Below are positions 34,284 through 45,601 of a stretch of 64,000 bases of DNA, one piece after another. The notes below the pieces were generated by a model. The model made no database searches and was not told the origin of the DNA. It saw only the letters and a list, made by a program, of their open reading frames with translations. The position numbers and the translations under genes were made by a program. Source of the stretch: Cunninghamia lanceolata (lineage: Eukaryota > Streptophyta > Pinopsida > Cupressales > Cupressaceae); assembly GCA_027924645.1 (NCBI GenBank), contig BSBN01000781.1:930001-994000 (forward strand). Direction: 5' to 3'. Numbering within the stretch: the first letter of the stretch is position 1; every line of letters begins with the position of its first letter.

Positions 34284-35480
34284 GTGGCAAGGAAAATTCA
34301 AGATCTCTTGGAGAAAGGGCTGATTAAGAAGAGTTTAAGTCCTTGTGCAGTCCTAAGTGTACTTGCTCCTAAGAAGGATGGAAAATGGAGGCTATGTACG
34401 GATTCAAGGGCCATAAACAAGATCACCATAAGGTACAGGTTCCCAATGCCAAGGATTGAAGATCTTTTGGATTATCTTGGAGGCTCATGCTATTACTCAA
34501 AGATAGATTTAAAATCAGGTTATCATCAAATCTGGATCAGACAGGGAGATGAATGGAAGACTGCTTTCAAGACTAATGAGGGTCTTTATGAATGGCTTGT
34601 TATGCCATTTGGTCTTAGCAATGCTCCAAGTACATTCATGCGCTTGATGAATGAGGTATTAGTTGAATTCATTGGTAAATTTGTTATTGTTTATCTTGAT
34701 GACATACTAATCTTCAGCAGGACAAAAGAAGAGTATATGAAGCATGTTGGTCAGGTGTTGGAGAAGCTACATGAGCACAAGTTGATGATCAACTTAAACA
34801 AGTGTGAGTTCATGAAAACTGAACTTGTATACCTTGGATTTGTCATTTCCAATGGCTATTTGAAGATGGATCCCTCTAAGGTTGATGTTATTCTCAGTTG
34901 GCCTACTCCTAAGACAGTGGGAGATGTGAGAAGTTTCCATGGATTGGCAACTTTTTATAGGAATTTTATCAGAGGTTTCAATCACATTAGTGCTCCCATC
35001 CTTAACACCATCAAGGGTGGAGTCAAATGTAGATTCCAATGGACAAAGGAAGCTGATGTTAGTTTTGAGTTGTTGAAAACAAAGGTGGCTAAGTTGCCTA
35101 CCTTAGTACTTCCTGATTTTGACAAGGTGTTTGTTGTTGAGTGTGATGCAAGCAAGAAAGCTATTGGTGCTATTCTAAGCCAAGAAGGACATCCTGTGGC
35201 ATTCTTCTCAGAGAAGTTGAATGAAGCCAAGCAAAGGTACTCTACCTATGACCTAGAGCTCTATGCAATGGTGCAAGCTCTTAAGAAATGGAGACATTAT
35301 TTATTGCCCAAAGAATTTATTGTGTTTACTAATAATCATGCTCTAAGCTTTCTAAATAGACATGTTAAATGGATGGAACAGTTACAAGTTTATACCTTCA
35401 CAATTAAGCACAAAAAAGGTGTTTCTAACAAGGTGGCTGATGTTTTAAGTAGGAGGTTGCTTCTTGTTCTTGAAATTTAG
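34284..35480 (+). pseudogene. Gypsy-1 reverse transcriptase and RNase H
   Basis: 398 open codons in the protease frame. RT motifs: [67 protein letters not shown] with the catalytic YLDD intact, and YLGFVIS. RNase H follows: [15 protein letters not shown] (Asp), YDLELYAMV (Glu), then [11 protein letters not shown], where the third catalytic Asp is replaced by Asn (GAT to AAT). The domain ends at the TAG at 35478, again a probable Gln. Polymerase may have been functional until recently; RNase H is not. Confidence 0.93.
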
Positions 35481-35489
35481 TTAGAAAGC

Positions 35490-36239
35490 ATGGGCATTGA
35501 CTATTTGAAGGAGTTGTATAAAGAGGATTTAGATTTCAAAGAGGCTTATGATGTTTATGTAAACTTGGCTAACACATTCCATGGAGAATATGCAGATTTT
35601 GTATTGCAGGAAGGCCTTTTGTTTAACGGCAATTTGTTGTGTATTCCTAAGTGTTCCATGAGGGACAACATCATTAAGGAGAAGCATAATGGCTCTTTGG
35701 GAGGACATTTTGGCTTAGACAAGACACTAGAACAAGTTACAAGGTTCTATTTTTGGCCAAAGGTGCAATACGATGTGAGAAGATATGTTGCTAGTTGTGC
35801 CATTTGTCAAAGGGCCAAAGGTGTGTCTTCAAATGCAGGTCTATACCAGCCCCTTCCCATTCCCAATAGACCTTGGGAAAGTATAAGCATGGATTTTGTA
35901 CTTGGGTTACCCAGGACAGCGAGAGGGGTGGATAGTGTGTTTGTTATTGTTGATAGATTTAGCAAGATGGCTCATTTTGTGCCATGTAAATGCACAAATG
36001 ATGCATCTCATGTTGCAGGTCTATTTTTCAGAGAGGTAGTTAGAATACATGGTTTGCCATTGTGCATTGTAACAGACAGAGATTCTAAGTTTGTGGGTCA
36101 CTTCTAGAGGACCTTGTGGAGAAAGTTGGGCACATAGTTGTCCTTTTCATCAGCCTACCATCCATAAACTAATGGTCAGACCAAAGTAGTTAATAGATCA
36201 CTTAGAAACCTCCTAAGATGCCTCATAAAACAGCATGGT
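35490..36239 (+). pseudogene. Gypsy-1 integrase catalytic region
   Basis: Same frame as RT. HHCC zinc-binding region: GGHFGLDKTLEQ .. CAICQRAKG. Core: ISMDFVLGLPR (first Asp) and IVTDRDSKFVGHF (second Asp). Three stops follow (36105, about 36135 and 36168), at positions where Trp, Gln and Gln are expected. The catalytic Glu in the GQTEVVNR motif is Lys (GQTKVVNRSL). The enzyme is therefore dead twice over: premature stops and a lost active-site residue. Confidence 0.88.
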
Positions 36240-36968
36240 TTGGCATGGGACTTGGTTATCAATCAGGCTGAATATGCCTACAATGATTCAAAGAATAGGA
36301 GCACTGGTAAAAGTCCTTTTGAAGTAGTTTATGGCTTTCATCCAAGAGGGCCACTTGAACTGAAGGATCTCCAAGGATGGGATAAAAGGAGTGCACTTGG
36401 TGAAGATTTTGCTACCCCCATGAAAACAGTCCATGATCAAGTCAAGTTGCAATTGGAAAAAACAGTCACAAAGTACAAAGAACGGGCAGATTTAAGGAAG
36501 AGAGAGGTGCAATTCAAAGTTGGAGATTTAGTTATGGCATATCTAAGGAAAGAAAGGTTGCCAAAAGGTCAGCCAACTAAACTCTTGATGAAGAAGATTG
36601 GGCCATGTCAAATAGTGCACAAATTCGGTCCAAATGCATATGAGATTGAGTTACCATCCAGTCTTGGTATCTCTCCTATTTTCAATGTTTGTGATCTTTT
36701 TCCTTTTAGACCCCTATTACCTAGTGAAAGTGGATCAGATGTGGTGGATATAGATGTTGATTGGATCAAGGATTTGCCTCCAAGCAAACCTTTGCAGCTG
36801 GAATGTATTCTAGATTCCAAAATTGTCAAGAAGACTCGGAGAGGTGTCTACAAAGACTACTTGGTGAAATGGAAGGATCTTCCTGATTCAGAGGCCACTT
36901 GGATGACTAAAGCAGATATCTTGAAGCATGGAATGACCCTTCAACAATTGGCAACTCAAGGGACTTAA
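36240..36968 (+). pseudogene. Gypsy-1 integrase C-terminus with chromodomain
   Basis: 242 open codons in the pol frame. Integrase C-terminal part: AYNDSKNRSTGKSPFEVVYG, then a GPCQIVHKFGPNAYEIELP segment of the GPF/Y type. The last ~50 residues, KTRRGVYKDYLVKWKDLPDS.. (ending EATWMTKADIL), form a chromodomain with conserved aromatic positions. It stops at 36966, 20 bases before the polypurine tract. The chromodomain marks the chromovirus branch of Ty3/Gypsy and tends to target heterochromatin. Confidence 0.9.
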
Positions 36969-36978
36969 GTTCTTCTTG

Positions 36979-36989
36979 CAGGGGGAGTA
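36979..36989 (+). other. Polypurine tract of Gypsy-1
   Basis: GCAGGGGGAGTA ends directly at the TGG of the 3' LTR. Confidence 0.8.
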
Positions 36990-38450
36990 TGGTGTAGGAG
37001 CTCCCAATTCTAGTCATTTTGTGCTTTGTCATGTTTTGTTGTCATGTTCTATTGTTCTCTCTAAGGCTTTGAAATTCATTTTCATGATTTGTAATAAGGA
37101 CTTGGTCCATTTGGTCAATTTATCCAATATAGACCTTGATATGGTCAAATTGAATGTAATTCCACTTAAGAAACATGTGGTTTCTTGTGGAGGAAGTCAT
37201 AACCAATGGCTAACTACCTTGGAGAATAGTTGTATAGTTGGTGAAGGAGGAAAAACATCTTCCAAGCCTTCTATAGGCTGAACAATGTAATAACATGCCA
37301 AGGATAATGAAATTCTAAAGTTTTTTGGAGTGAAGGAAACTATTTTTTCCACGTTTTCCTGGAAACAGTCATTTGGTATGGCACTGTACGGACTGTCAGG
37401 GATCTGAAAGTTGGGAAATGTGTTAGGGCTTTGAAGTACCTTTCATTTGAATGTAATTAGGCCTTTTGAAACCCCTTGTGCTGTTAGAACCTATTCGTTT
37501 TGTGTAAATAGATCTGAAAACCCTCTAAACTAGGGTTTTGTGGTAAAATGGATGATTTCTCCTCTATCCTCTGAAAGGCATCAACTATTTTCAATAGGAT
37601 GGAGGGAGATAGTGTATATTTCATGTTTTTGGTGTCTTTAGTGTTTGCACTCCTCACTTCAAAGCATTTGGCATGATTCTAACTAGTCTACACAATGACT
37701 AGTTAGTATGCAAATGGTGGAAAATAGTGTGTATTCAAAGAACAGTCAAATGGATGACCAAATGGATGGTGGATTTGGTGTTTGTAGTTGGAAATTGACC
37801 TGTGCAAGTGCTTATTTGATCCTGAGCAAGTGGATTTGATACACTTCCTTCATAAAGCCTTCAGATTAGGCCTATTCCCTAGGAAGAACTCATTGTCCTT
37901 GCACGCCTAGAATAGAGTACGGCCCTGCTGCTTGGTGGATGGTTGTATGTCCATAGTGGGTATTTGAATATGCCTTAAGTCTAGATGGTCATTTGGAGGT
38001 TTGAAGAGTTTTCCTTGAATTAGCAGATCATAAGAGCTACAAGGAATAGGCCATTTCAAACACTGTCATAGTGCAGTCATGTTCTAGTTCGATGTTCATT
38101 GTCCTTGCAGGTACAGAATTGAGTTATTGGGTCAGATCCCACTTATTGATCAAGTCCCTGACAAGTATATGTTGGTTGTAGAGTGAGATCCTATTGGTAG
38201 AGAAGTTGGTAGCTTGGTTATTGGTCTAGAAGTTGTGTGTGGGTGTTAGTTGGGTTGAATAGAGACTCCCCAAAAGAGAGTTGAGTAGTCTATGAAGGTG
38301 GACACTAGGGTGTGGTCCTAGACTAGGTCAGTCTCTTGGATAGCCTTGTATAGGCTTGTGTTGCTTAGCCTTTGAAAACCTTGTGAAGGGAACCTTAAAG
38401 TCTTGGTCTCTTGTGTGAACAAAACCAAACCTACCCATACCTCTGCATCA
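36990..38450 (+). repeat. Gypsy-1 3' LTR
   Basis: TGGTGTAGGAGCTCCC .. CTCTGCATCA, 1,461 bp, full-length partner of 30888-32347. Confidence 0.92.
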
Positions 38451-38720
38451 GGTACATTAGTCATAATGGAAATATTTCAAAGATTATCTCATTCCCCTAG
38501 CCATCTGAAGAGACCTACAACAAATGGACAGATAAGTATGGGTCACATGATTGAAAGGAAAGACCAACCACCACCTACCCAGAATTTATGTAGCAGGTCT
38601 TCTCCAAGAAGCTGCACATCTTCCAAGTTTATCTGTCTCCTCTACTTATTCTCTCCAATGTATTAATTTCTCAATGCCATATGGGCAGTGCATTGTATCA
38701 TGGAACTCTCTGAAGAGATG
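38451..38720 (+). pseudogene. Long unknown ORF, tail after Gypsy-1
   Basis: The frame that reaches 30887 (..CKEVKTILDAKY) resumes here as ISHNGNISKIISFP, then KWTDKYGSHD and QVFSKKLHIFQVYLSPLL, with a TAG, a TGA and another TAG. It fades out around 38700. Joining across the 5-bp duplication keeps the frame, which supports one ORF disrupted by Gypsy-1. Confidence 0.5.
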
Positions 38721-40543
38721 TTGTAATTAATGTTGAGTACACATTCTTAGTCTATAAAAGAACTGTGTTACTCATTTTTTGTTGTTGATGATTTTGGAAT
38801 TTTTAGGAGTAAATAAGATACAAGTTCTTATGTTTTTCTTCATCTCTTGTCTTGTAAGTTTATGAGTTATATGTTGAATGTATTTTTTTACATATATTTT
38901 ATCAGTTTCATGTTGATTTAAATGAGTAATGCTTTATGCATGTATTCTGTTATCTATCTCCAAGTTGTGTGTATTCTTCTTCTGAATCAAGATAACTGAG
39001 GGTTGTTTAAGATTTTGGAATATCGATTTACTATGTTGCATGCTTAATCTTCTACTTCTATTCAAGGAATAGATTAAATGTTTTGGGTTAGGTATGGGGA
39101 AGAATATATTGCAATAGGGATGTCTGTAAGTAGAGTTAACTGAATACTCTATCTTGGGTAGTGTTTGTAAGGAAAATTCTAGCAAAACCCCTTGAAGCTT
39201 GATTATTAGTTTAAGTTTATGGGAATCATTCACATATATATATATGTCTATTTGACTCCATGCCCTGAGATAAGCACTGGTCTGACCTTATGTTGAATTT
39301 ATGAATCAAAACCCTGGTCTTGCAGCCAAACATAAAACAAAATCAAATATTATTTACAAATCTTTAGGATTTTAGGAGTAGTTTTAGGTTTCAAATCCTC
39401 CGATCCACACCTCAAATATAGACCAAAGATAGCCCCTTTACATATATCTTATAGCTTTGGCCTGAATAAGAGAGGATTTATCTTCTTTGTGTCAGTATCC
39501 CAGAAAACTTAGAATTTTAACCGATGGGTATTGAATATGGAATACCCCTTAGGTTTTGTAGAGCCTGAAGAAGGAGAGAAGACATTTAGAGTCTATCTCC
39601 TGTATTGTTGGTCCTTGACCTAAGGATCATGTTGATGAGTGGTGGCTACCTTGTAGGGAGACTTAGGAACTATTAGTTGGAAAAATCCCAACACCACTCC
39701 AAGGGATGACCTCAACTCTTGTGTCTCAACAGAGTATAAAAAGTGAGGAGAGAATCGAAAGACACACCTCTTGGAAGTTGGAATCTTGTCATTTGGACTA
39801 AGCCCCCAAGAACTTTATACCTTTGGGAAGTGAAGGTGAAGGGTGGGTTACCCATTTCTCTCGACTGTGTGGCATTATTTCAATTTCATTTCATGAAATT
39901 AGGCCCCCCGTACCTTGTGTATATTAGGGACATCCTTAGAAAACTTGTTCATTCTAGATTAAGACCTATTGACCATACCCATTTGACTAATATTAGGCTT
40001 GTTTTATGTATCTTCAAGTGTCTTCATAACCATAACAATCAATTTTCAAGGTCGAACTTGCTATTGTGTCTTACGTGTGTGTTTTGCAAATCTATGCATG
40101 TACATGTGAAATATTATGTTTGCAAATTGCCTAAAGTCAAGCTATCAACAAATTCATTCCACATCATCCTAATCCAAGCCACCTTCTTCATAATCCAAAC
40201 CCTAATCATTCTAACTATCCACCTTTGTTAGCCTAATCAACCCTCTTATCCACCTCATCCCTAATCATTCTAAGCCTTCATCATAATCTAATAAATCCCA
40301 ACCTATCCATAACCTAATCAATTTCATCCATCTCAATTACTAATCATATCCTAATCATTCCACATCATCATTCTAATTCTAGCCTAATCATATCTTCCAC
40401 ATGTTATCCTAATCATAATCCAATATCATCTTACATCATTGTATTAATCCAACTTCAACTACCTAATCTTCATCACACTCCATTGTTCATCATTCCCATC
40501 ATAATCCCATTCTTGAGCCCCATCTAATCCATCCTTTGTCAAA
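38721..40543 (+). other. Gypsy-C internal region without recognisable genes
   Basis: AT-rich to about 39730, with TATAAAAG near 38753. From 39720 there is open but unrecognised coding-like sequence (39743-40231, 162 codons, with KLVHSRLRPIDHTHLTN). From about 40200 it becomes a pyrimidine-rich tract made of TAATCC, CATCC and TCATTC words. I can assign no function. Confidence 0.4.
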
Positions 40544-41993
40544 ATGGTTATGACACTAGAAAATAAGAACATAGAGTAGGATTGTTATGGTGTTCAAAAA
40601 ATACTTGATGAACTTAGGATGCTATATCAAAAGGAACAAGTCACTACTCCACCACAACATAAACTCATACAAGTACAAGATCTTTTACAACAACAATAAT
40701 TACAAACACAAAAACAACAAATCAAAACACAACCACAACCTCAACAAATTACACCTCAATCTCATGTGTCATCTCCCTCAACTTCATACCAACCTAATCC
40801 AACCACATATCAAGTTACTCCTACATCAACTTATCCCACTTCTTCCAATATCAACCAATATCCATATCAAAATCCACCCCAAGATTATCCAACTCCTTAT
40901 TCCAACATTTCAACTCATCATCAAATCCATTTACAAAACTATCAAGTTCATTCACAACATGAAAATGCAAGTCCAAGTTACCCTTTGCACCAAGATCACG
41001 TGTTCTTAAGTCCTCATGTTACCTTTGACAAGGGAAAAACCACTCTACCTTATGCATCCTAAGGGTATCCTCCATCATCATCTAATCAACTGCCTATCCA
41101 AGAGCCTCCTAGTCCTATCCCAATACCACCATGAAATCCATTGGTCAATCCATCAACCCCTTCAATCCCTTCATTACCATCTTCCTCTAACTTTCTTAAC
41201 CCTAGTTCATTAACCCCTTTAATCCCTGCACCATGGGATCTTTCTAGTCCTAATCCTAATCCATTGAATCCCATTATCCTCCCACTCAATACCAATCCTA
41301 ATCCTAATCCATCCACCTAATCCTAATCCTAATCCTAATCCTACACCATATACCCTTATTATCCATCCATTATATTGTCCATCCACCCATATACTTATGA
41401 AGGATGTGATCCAATGGCTATTAGCAAGGAATCAACCATCTCTATGGCATCAAATGCCCATCCTTGAACCTATCTAAAAACCTTTAAGCAATATTCCTAC
41501 TCCTCTAATCCCATCATGTAGCCCACAACCCATCAAGCCTATTGAAGAGTCTCCTACCATGATTCCAAGCCAAATTCAATTATATACTCATGTTTTTGAT
41601 CATCTAGAACCCATCAAGCCTCTCCAAGAGTCTTCCACTCCCATTCAAGAAAATCAAGAGCTATGTCAAGAGTATAATCTAAAGCATGTGGAAACCTCAA
41701 CCCCTAATCCAAATCAAGATCAAAGCACCCCCGTTCATCATATTCATAACCAATTTCACCATATCCATGTTAAGCTCCTTTATGATCAAGCTCCTATCTA
41801 TGATAATGAAAGCCATGATGATCCTCTTAACCTACTTTATGCATTACATGAGCTAGAGATTATCACTCCACCTATCCATAATCCCATCACTATCCATGAG
41901 CAAGATATCGAACCTACTCCTATCCATTTTCTACCTAGAGCCCTTTCTGGTGTCTCAACTTTAGAGTCCTTTCTGGTGTTTCCTATTTTTTAG
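40544..41993 (+). pseudogene. Gln/Pro-rich gag-like ORF of Gypsy-C
   Basis: From the ATG at 40544 one frame reads VQKILDELRMLYQKEQV, then poly-Gln/Pro (QQQ, KTQPQPQQITPQ), then a Ser/Tyr/Pro-rich region to the TAA at 41060. It continues through Pro/Asn-rich repeats; a second frame (41559-41993) is His/Pro/Glu-rich. There is no zinc knuckle. The position between the leader and the 3' end of Gypsy-C suggests a structural or accessory protein, but I cannot name it. The overlapping frame at 40587-41009 is Ile/His/Asn-rich and is taken as a shadow. Confidence 0.4.
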
Positions 41994-42960
41994 GAGGTGA
42001 AAAAGTAGTTTTGCTTTTTGCTTTTTCGGAAATGATGTTTTTAAGCCATTCTAGAAAAAGGTTGTTTTGTGCTTTTTTGCTTTTTTCTTTTTCTCAAAAA
42101 GCTATTTTGCTTTTTGTTGAGAAAAACAAGGAGTGCCACCTTGGTTGACCTTGGGTCTTGTTTAGCAGGTTTCTATTGTAGGAAGTTACCATTTATGACA
42201 AATCTTATCCTTATCTCTTTGGAGCACCCATGAAGAGGATATGCTTTATTTTTTGGAAATTTGATTTGGAAAGGATTTTCATATTGGAAAAGATTTTCAA
42301 TTTTGAAAATATTTTCATGTTGGAAAAGATTTTCATTTTGGAAAAGATTTTCAAGTTGGAAAATATTCTTTTTTGGGAAGTGGACACCTAAGAAAGAAAG
42401 CATAATCTTTTCTGGCTTTAAAATAGATTTGAAAGTGGATTCTTTGTATGCTTTTGCAGAGGAGTTGGTGGAGAAAGCTAATCCAAATTTTTGAGGGCGC
42501 TTTACTTTTACAACTCTTGCATTATGCTATATTTAGTGTGTTTGAAGAGGTAGTTTTTCATGCAGGGTTATGCTGTTAGTTTTCCTCCAAATAAGCAAGA
42601 TGTAAATCGCCATGTTAAGGCTTTGAGCCTACAAGTGTATTGTAACACTGTTGTTGCAGATTAATACATTGGTTTGATGCTTTGGAGTGTGGGGTTTTTT
42701 ACCCGAAAGGGTTTCCCCACATATATTGGTGTTTCTTCTTTTATATCTATTTTCTTCTTCTTTCATGATCTTCAAGTGTTAATTTACATGTCGTTATACT
42801 GCTAAAATTTTCTTAGATCTGTAAGCTACATTATCTTTCCTCTAAGGGTTAATGTGATGGGAAATCAACTATGTATGTTTTTGCCTTAAGGGCATAGTAG
42901 TATGTGCTTGCATCAAGTTATTGAATATTTGTTTAAGTAAAATATAGGATGTTGTGAGGT
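41950..42960 (+). repeat. LTR-like fragment with 18-bp tandem repeats
   Basis: Contains a motif typical of Copia LTRs near 42695 (GGTTTTTTACCCGAAAGGGT then TTCCCCACATATATTGGTG). Copia-2 has the same hairpin. Upstream are six units of an 18-bp repeat, TTGGAAAAGATTTTCAAN (42267-42376). Exact ends and a target duplication could not be fixed, so a solo LTR is only likely. Confidence 0.45.
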
Positions 42961-43144
42961 GCATGCTAGGTTCTCTTTCCCTTTCAGTTGGTACCACCTT
43001 CACTCATCCTAAATCCACTTCTTTTAATCACAAACCCCGTGCATCCCATCATACCTCCAAATCATATGTCGCCATCCCTCCTCCATCATCATACCATTTG
43101 CAAAAGAATGTGACCATACATATCCCTCCATCCACTCTACCTCT

Positions 43145-44237
43145 TGTAAGGAAAGCAAAGGTTACAATTAATTCAAATACAAAGATAAATACACCAAAAA
43201 ATATAGAATAAACATTCAAGACAACAAAGAATGACACTAGATTTACGTGGGAAAACCCTTTCGGGTAAAAAACCCACCACCACAAGAGAGATTATATTTA
43301 TTACAGTAAACTTAATAGTCACATAAAGATCCCAGCTCTTTTGCTCAGGTATCAATTCTCTACAATTATACAAAACCATTCACTTCATCTGTATATCTAC
43401 AAATTAAACTGTATAATCAAATCTCTTCATCAACCATCAACAACATCACTAGCTATGTATATATTTCCAGTCTCCAAGAGCAAAACCATTTTTCTAACTT
43501 CTGCCCTAACTGTTGATTTCAACTAACCCAATGTCGTTGCCTTCCAACCGTTGTAACCATTCATATCCATGTGAGACATTTAGTCCCACATTCACCAGTT
43601 CACTTTTGACATTCTGGTTTATAACCCCGAACACACTGTATGACTATTGTCAGCAATTTTGTTGCCGACGATGCCAGTCAAAGCCTCATCGGTATAGCCT
43701 TAACCATTGGTGACAACTCCACCATTCACAGCGATGAGTCCTTGTCCCACCGATGCTCAAATCTCTTCATCCTCCATCGGAGTGACCTCTGCCATCGTCT
43801 CAAACTCTTTACACTGTGCCGATGAATATCCTCTCGCTGATCATCTGGAAAAACCACCATCGGTGAGACTGTTAACATCGGAGGGACTCCTCAAAGCTGG
43901 GCCGATAGTGATTCTCATGCTCAGGCCAACCTCCATTGATCTCTGCCAACTCCCATCGGGGTAACCCAATCTGTCGGAGTGACTACCATAAGCTTTGTCA
44001 ATGGCAAACCTTATGCCGATAGACATATGTCATTGGTGAAACATTGCATATCGGCCAAGAGCTCCTCACTCCCGCCGATACAAGAAGTCTACCTGATGTT
44101 CACTACCATCGGTGAAACTCATATCATCAGTAGAGCCCAACATAGATACGCCGATAGTGTTTTGTCAACCCAATGAATAAAGAACATGTGAATGATATGA
44201 GGTTCCAAGTAGTAATTTGAGACACTAGGTCTCTTCA
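43145..44237 (-). repeat. Copia-2 3' LTR
   Basis: 1,093 bp; minus strand TGAAGAGACCTAGTGTCTC .. CTTTCCTTACA. It lacks a ~54-bp segment present at 48412-48467 of the 5' LTR. It contains a dense cluster of ATCGG/CCGAT words (43660-44160) and the hairpin AACCCTTTCGGGT near 43256. Confidence 0.9.
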
Positions 44238-44252
44238 ATCTCCCACTTGTCG
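44238..44252 (-). other. Polypurine tract of Copia-2
   Basis: The minus strand reads ACAAGTGGGAGAT directly before the 3' LTR. Confidence 0.75.
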
Positions 44253-44281
44253 AAGATATTACTAATACCTCTTAATCCTCA

Positions 44282-45601
44282 CATAGTTACTGAGAATTAT
44301 GGGCCCGAAGACCCATTCCATCTGAACACCATTTGAACTTGGTTGTGCTCACTGGTTTAGTTAAGGCGTCAGGGACATTTTCCAAAGTGTCAATCTTTTC
44401 CAGCATCACCTTCCTGTCTTCCACCATATCATGAACAAAGTGATATTGGACATCAATATGTTTTGTCCTAGCATGAAATGTAGGGTTCTTTGCCAAACAT
44501 ATAGCACTTTGACTATCACATTGAATTTGTATTTGCCCTACATTAAAACCAACACCAGAACACAACCTCTTTAACTAAATGGCTTCTTGGCATGCATGAG
44601 TAGCTCCCATGTACTCTGCCTCTATTGTGGACAAAGCAACTACAGCCTGTCACTTGCTCATCCAACTAAGAGCACCACCATTTAACATGAATACATATCC
44701 ACTGGTGGATCTTCTACTGTCAATGTCCCCTGCCCAATCAGAATCCACATATCCCTAAATGCTTATAGATCTCTAAGATCCAACTGAGTTTCCATGATAG
44801 CAAATAGCAAGGTTAGATGTCCCTTTCAAATACCTCATAACTCTTTTCACAGCATCCCAATGTGATCTACTGGATTTTCCATAAACTAACTCAAAACTCC
44901 CACTGCTTGGGAAATGTCTAGCCTGGTACAGACCATTGGATACATCAAACTGCCAACAGCACTTGCATAAGGCACTTTTTTCATGTTGTCAATTTCATTC
45001 GAAGATTCTGGACAATTTTCAACAGATAGTTTTGTTCCCTGCAAAACTGGAACAACTAACTGTTTAGAATCAGACATATTAAACTTATCAAGAACATTGG
45101 TAATATACTTGCTCTGGCTGAGCCAAATCTTTCTCTTAGATTTGTCCCTTTTGATTTCCATTCCCAGAATGTACTTTGCTGCCCCTAGATTCTTCATTTC
45201 AAATTTAAAGGACAACTGAGATTTTAAATCTGAGATCATCCCCTTACCATGACCAATGAACAACATATCATCCACATACAGTGCACTTATAAGAATCTGA
45301 TCACCTTCAGTTTTATAATAGACACAATGATCAGATTTAGATCTCACATATCCCAAAGATAAAACATACATATCAAATTTTTGATACCACATTCTGGGAG
45401 ATTGCTTCAAACCATAAAGATACTTTTTAAGTTTACATACTAGATGTTCTTTACCTTTTACCACAAAATGCTCTGGTTGGGACATATAAATTTCTTCTTC
45501 AAGGTCCCCATGAAGAAATGTTGTTGTCACATCCATCTGCTCAATTTCAAAGTCATATGCTGTTGCAAGTGACAACAGAAATCTAATGGATGTCAGCTTA
45601 G
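44282..45601 (-). pseudogene. Copia-2 reverse transcriptase and RNase H
   Basis: Segment 45575-44886 carries RT: MDVTTTFLHGDLEEEIYMSQ, KKYLYGLKQSPRMWYQKFD and SALYVDDMLFIGH with intact YVDD. After a frameshift between ~44890 and 44570 the RNase H region follows: [20 protein letters not shown], then EAEYMGATHACQEAI, then CDSQSAICLAKNPTFHARTK and HIDVQYHFV, ending near 44287. The junction with integrase also needs a frameshift near 45610 (KGHSQKEG then YDYGEIFSP). RT copies element RNA; this copy cannot make a full enzyme. Confidence 0.9.

Larger units (their letters stand above)
30888..38450 (+). mobile_element. Gypsy-1, chromodomain Ty3/Gypsy element
   Basis: LTRs at 30888-32347 and 36990-38450 (TGGTG..GCATCA). 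Near-perfect duplication AGTAC (30883-30887) and GGTAC (38451-38455). Priming site at 32351. Complete order gag, protease, RT, RNase H, integrase, chromodomain, as in plant chromoviruses. Several stops and frameshifts make it defective. Confidence 0.93.

Noticed and set aside
33845..35230. Antisense ORFs across Gypsy-1 pol
   Set aside because: Shadows of the RT/protease frame on the opposite strand.
40587..41009. 140-codon Ile/His/Asn-rich protein
   Set aside because: Overlaps the Gln/Pro-rich frame that starts at 40544; its openness follows from pyrimidine-rich composition.
42173..42403. Secreted or structural repeat protein (ENLFQ repeats, minus strand)
   Set aside because: Produced by the 18-bp tandem repeat; both strands are open in the same place and no start context or flanking coding signal exists.
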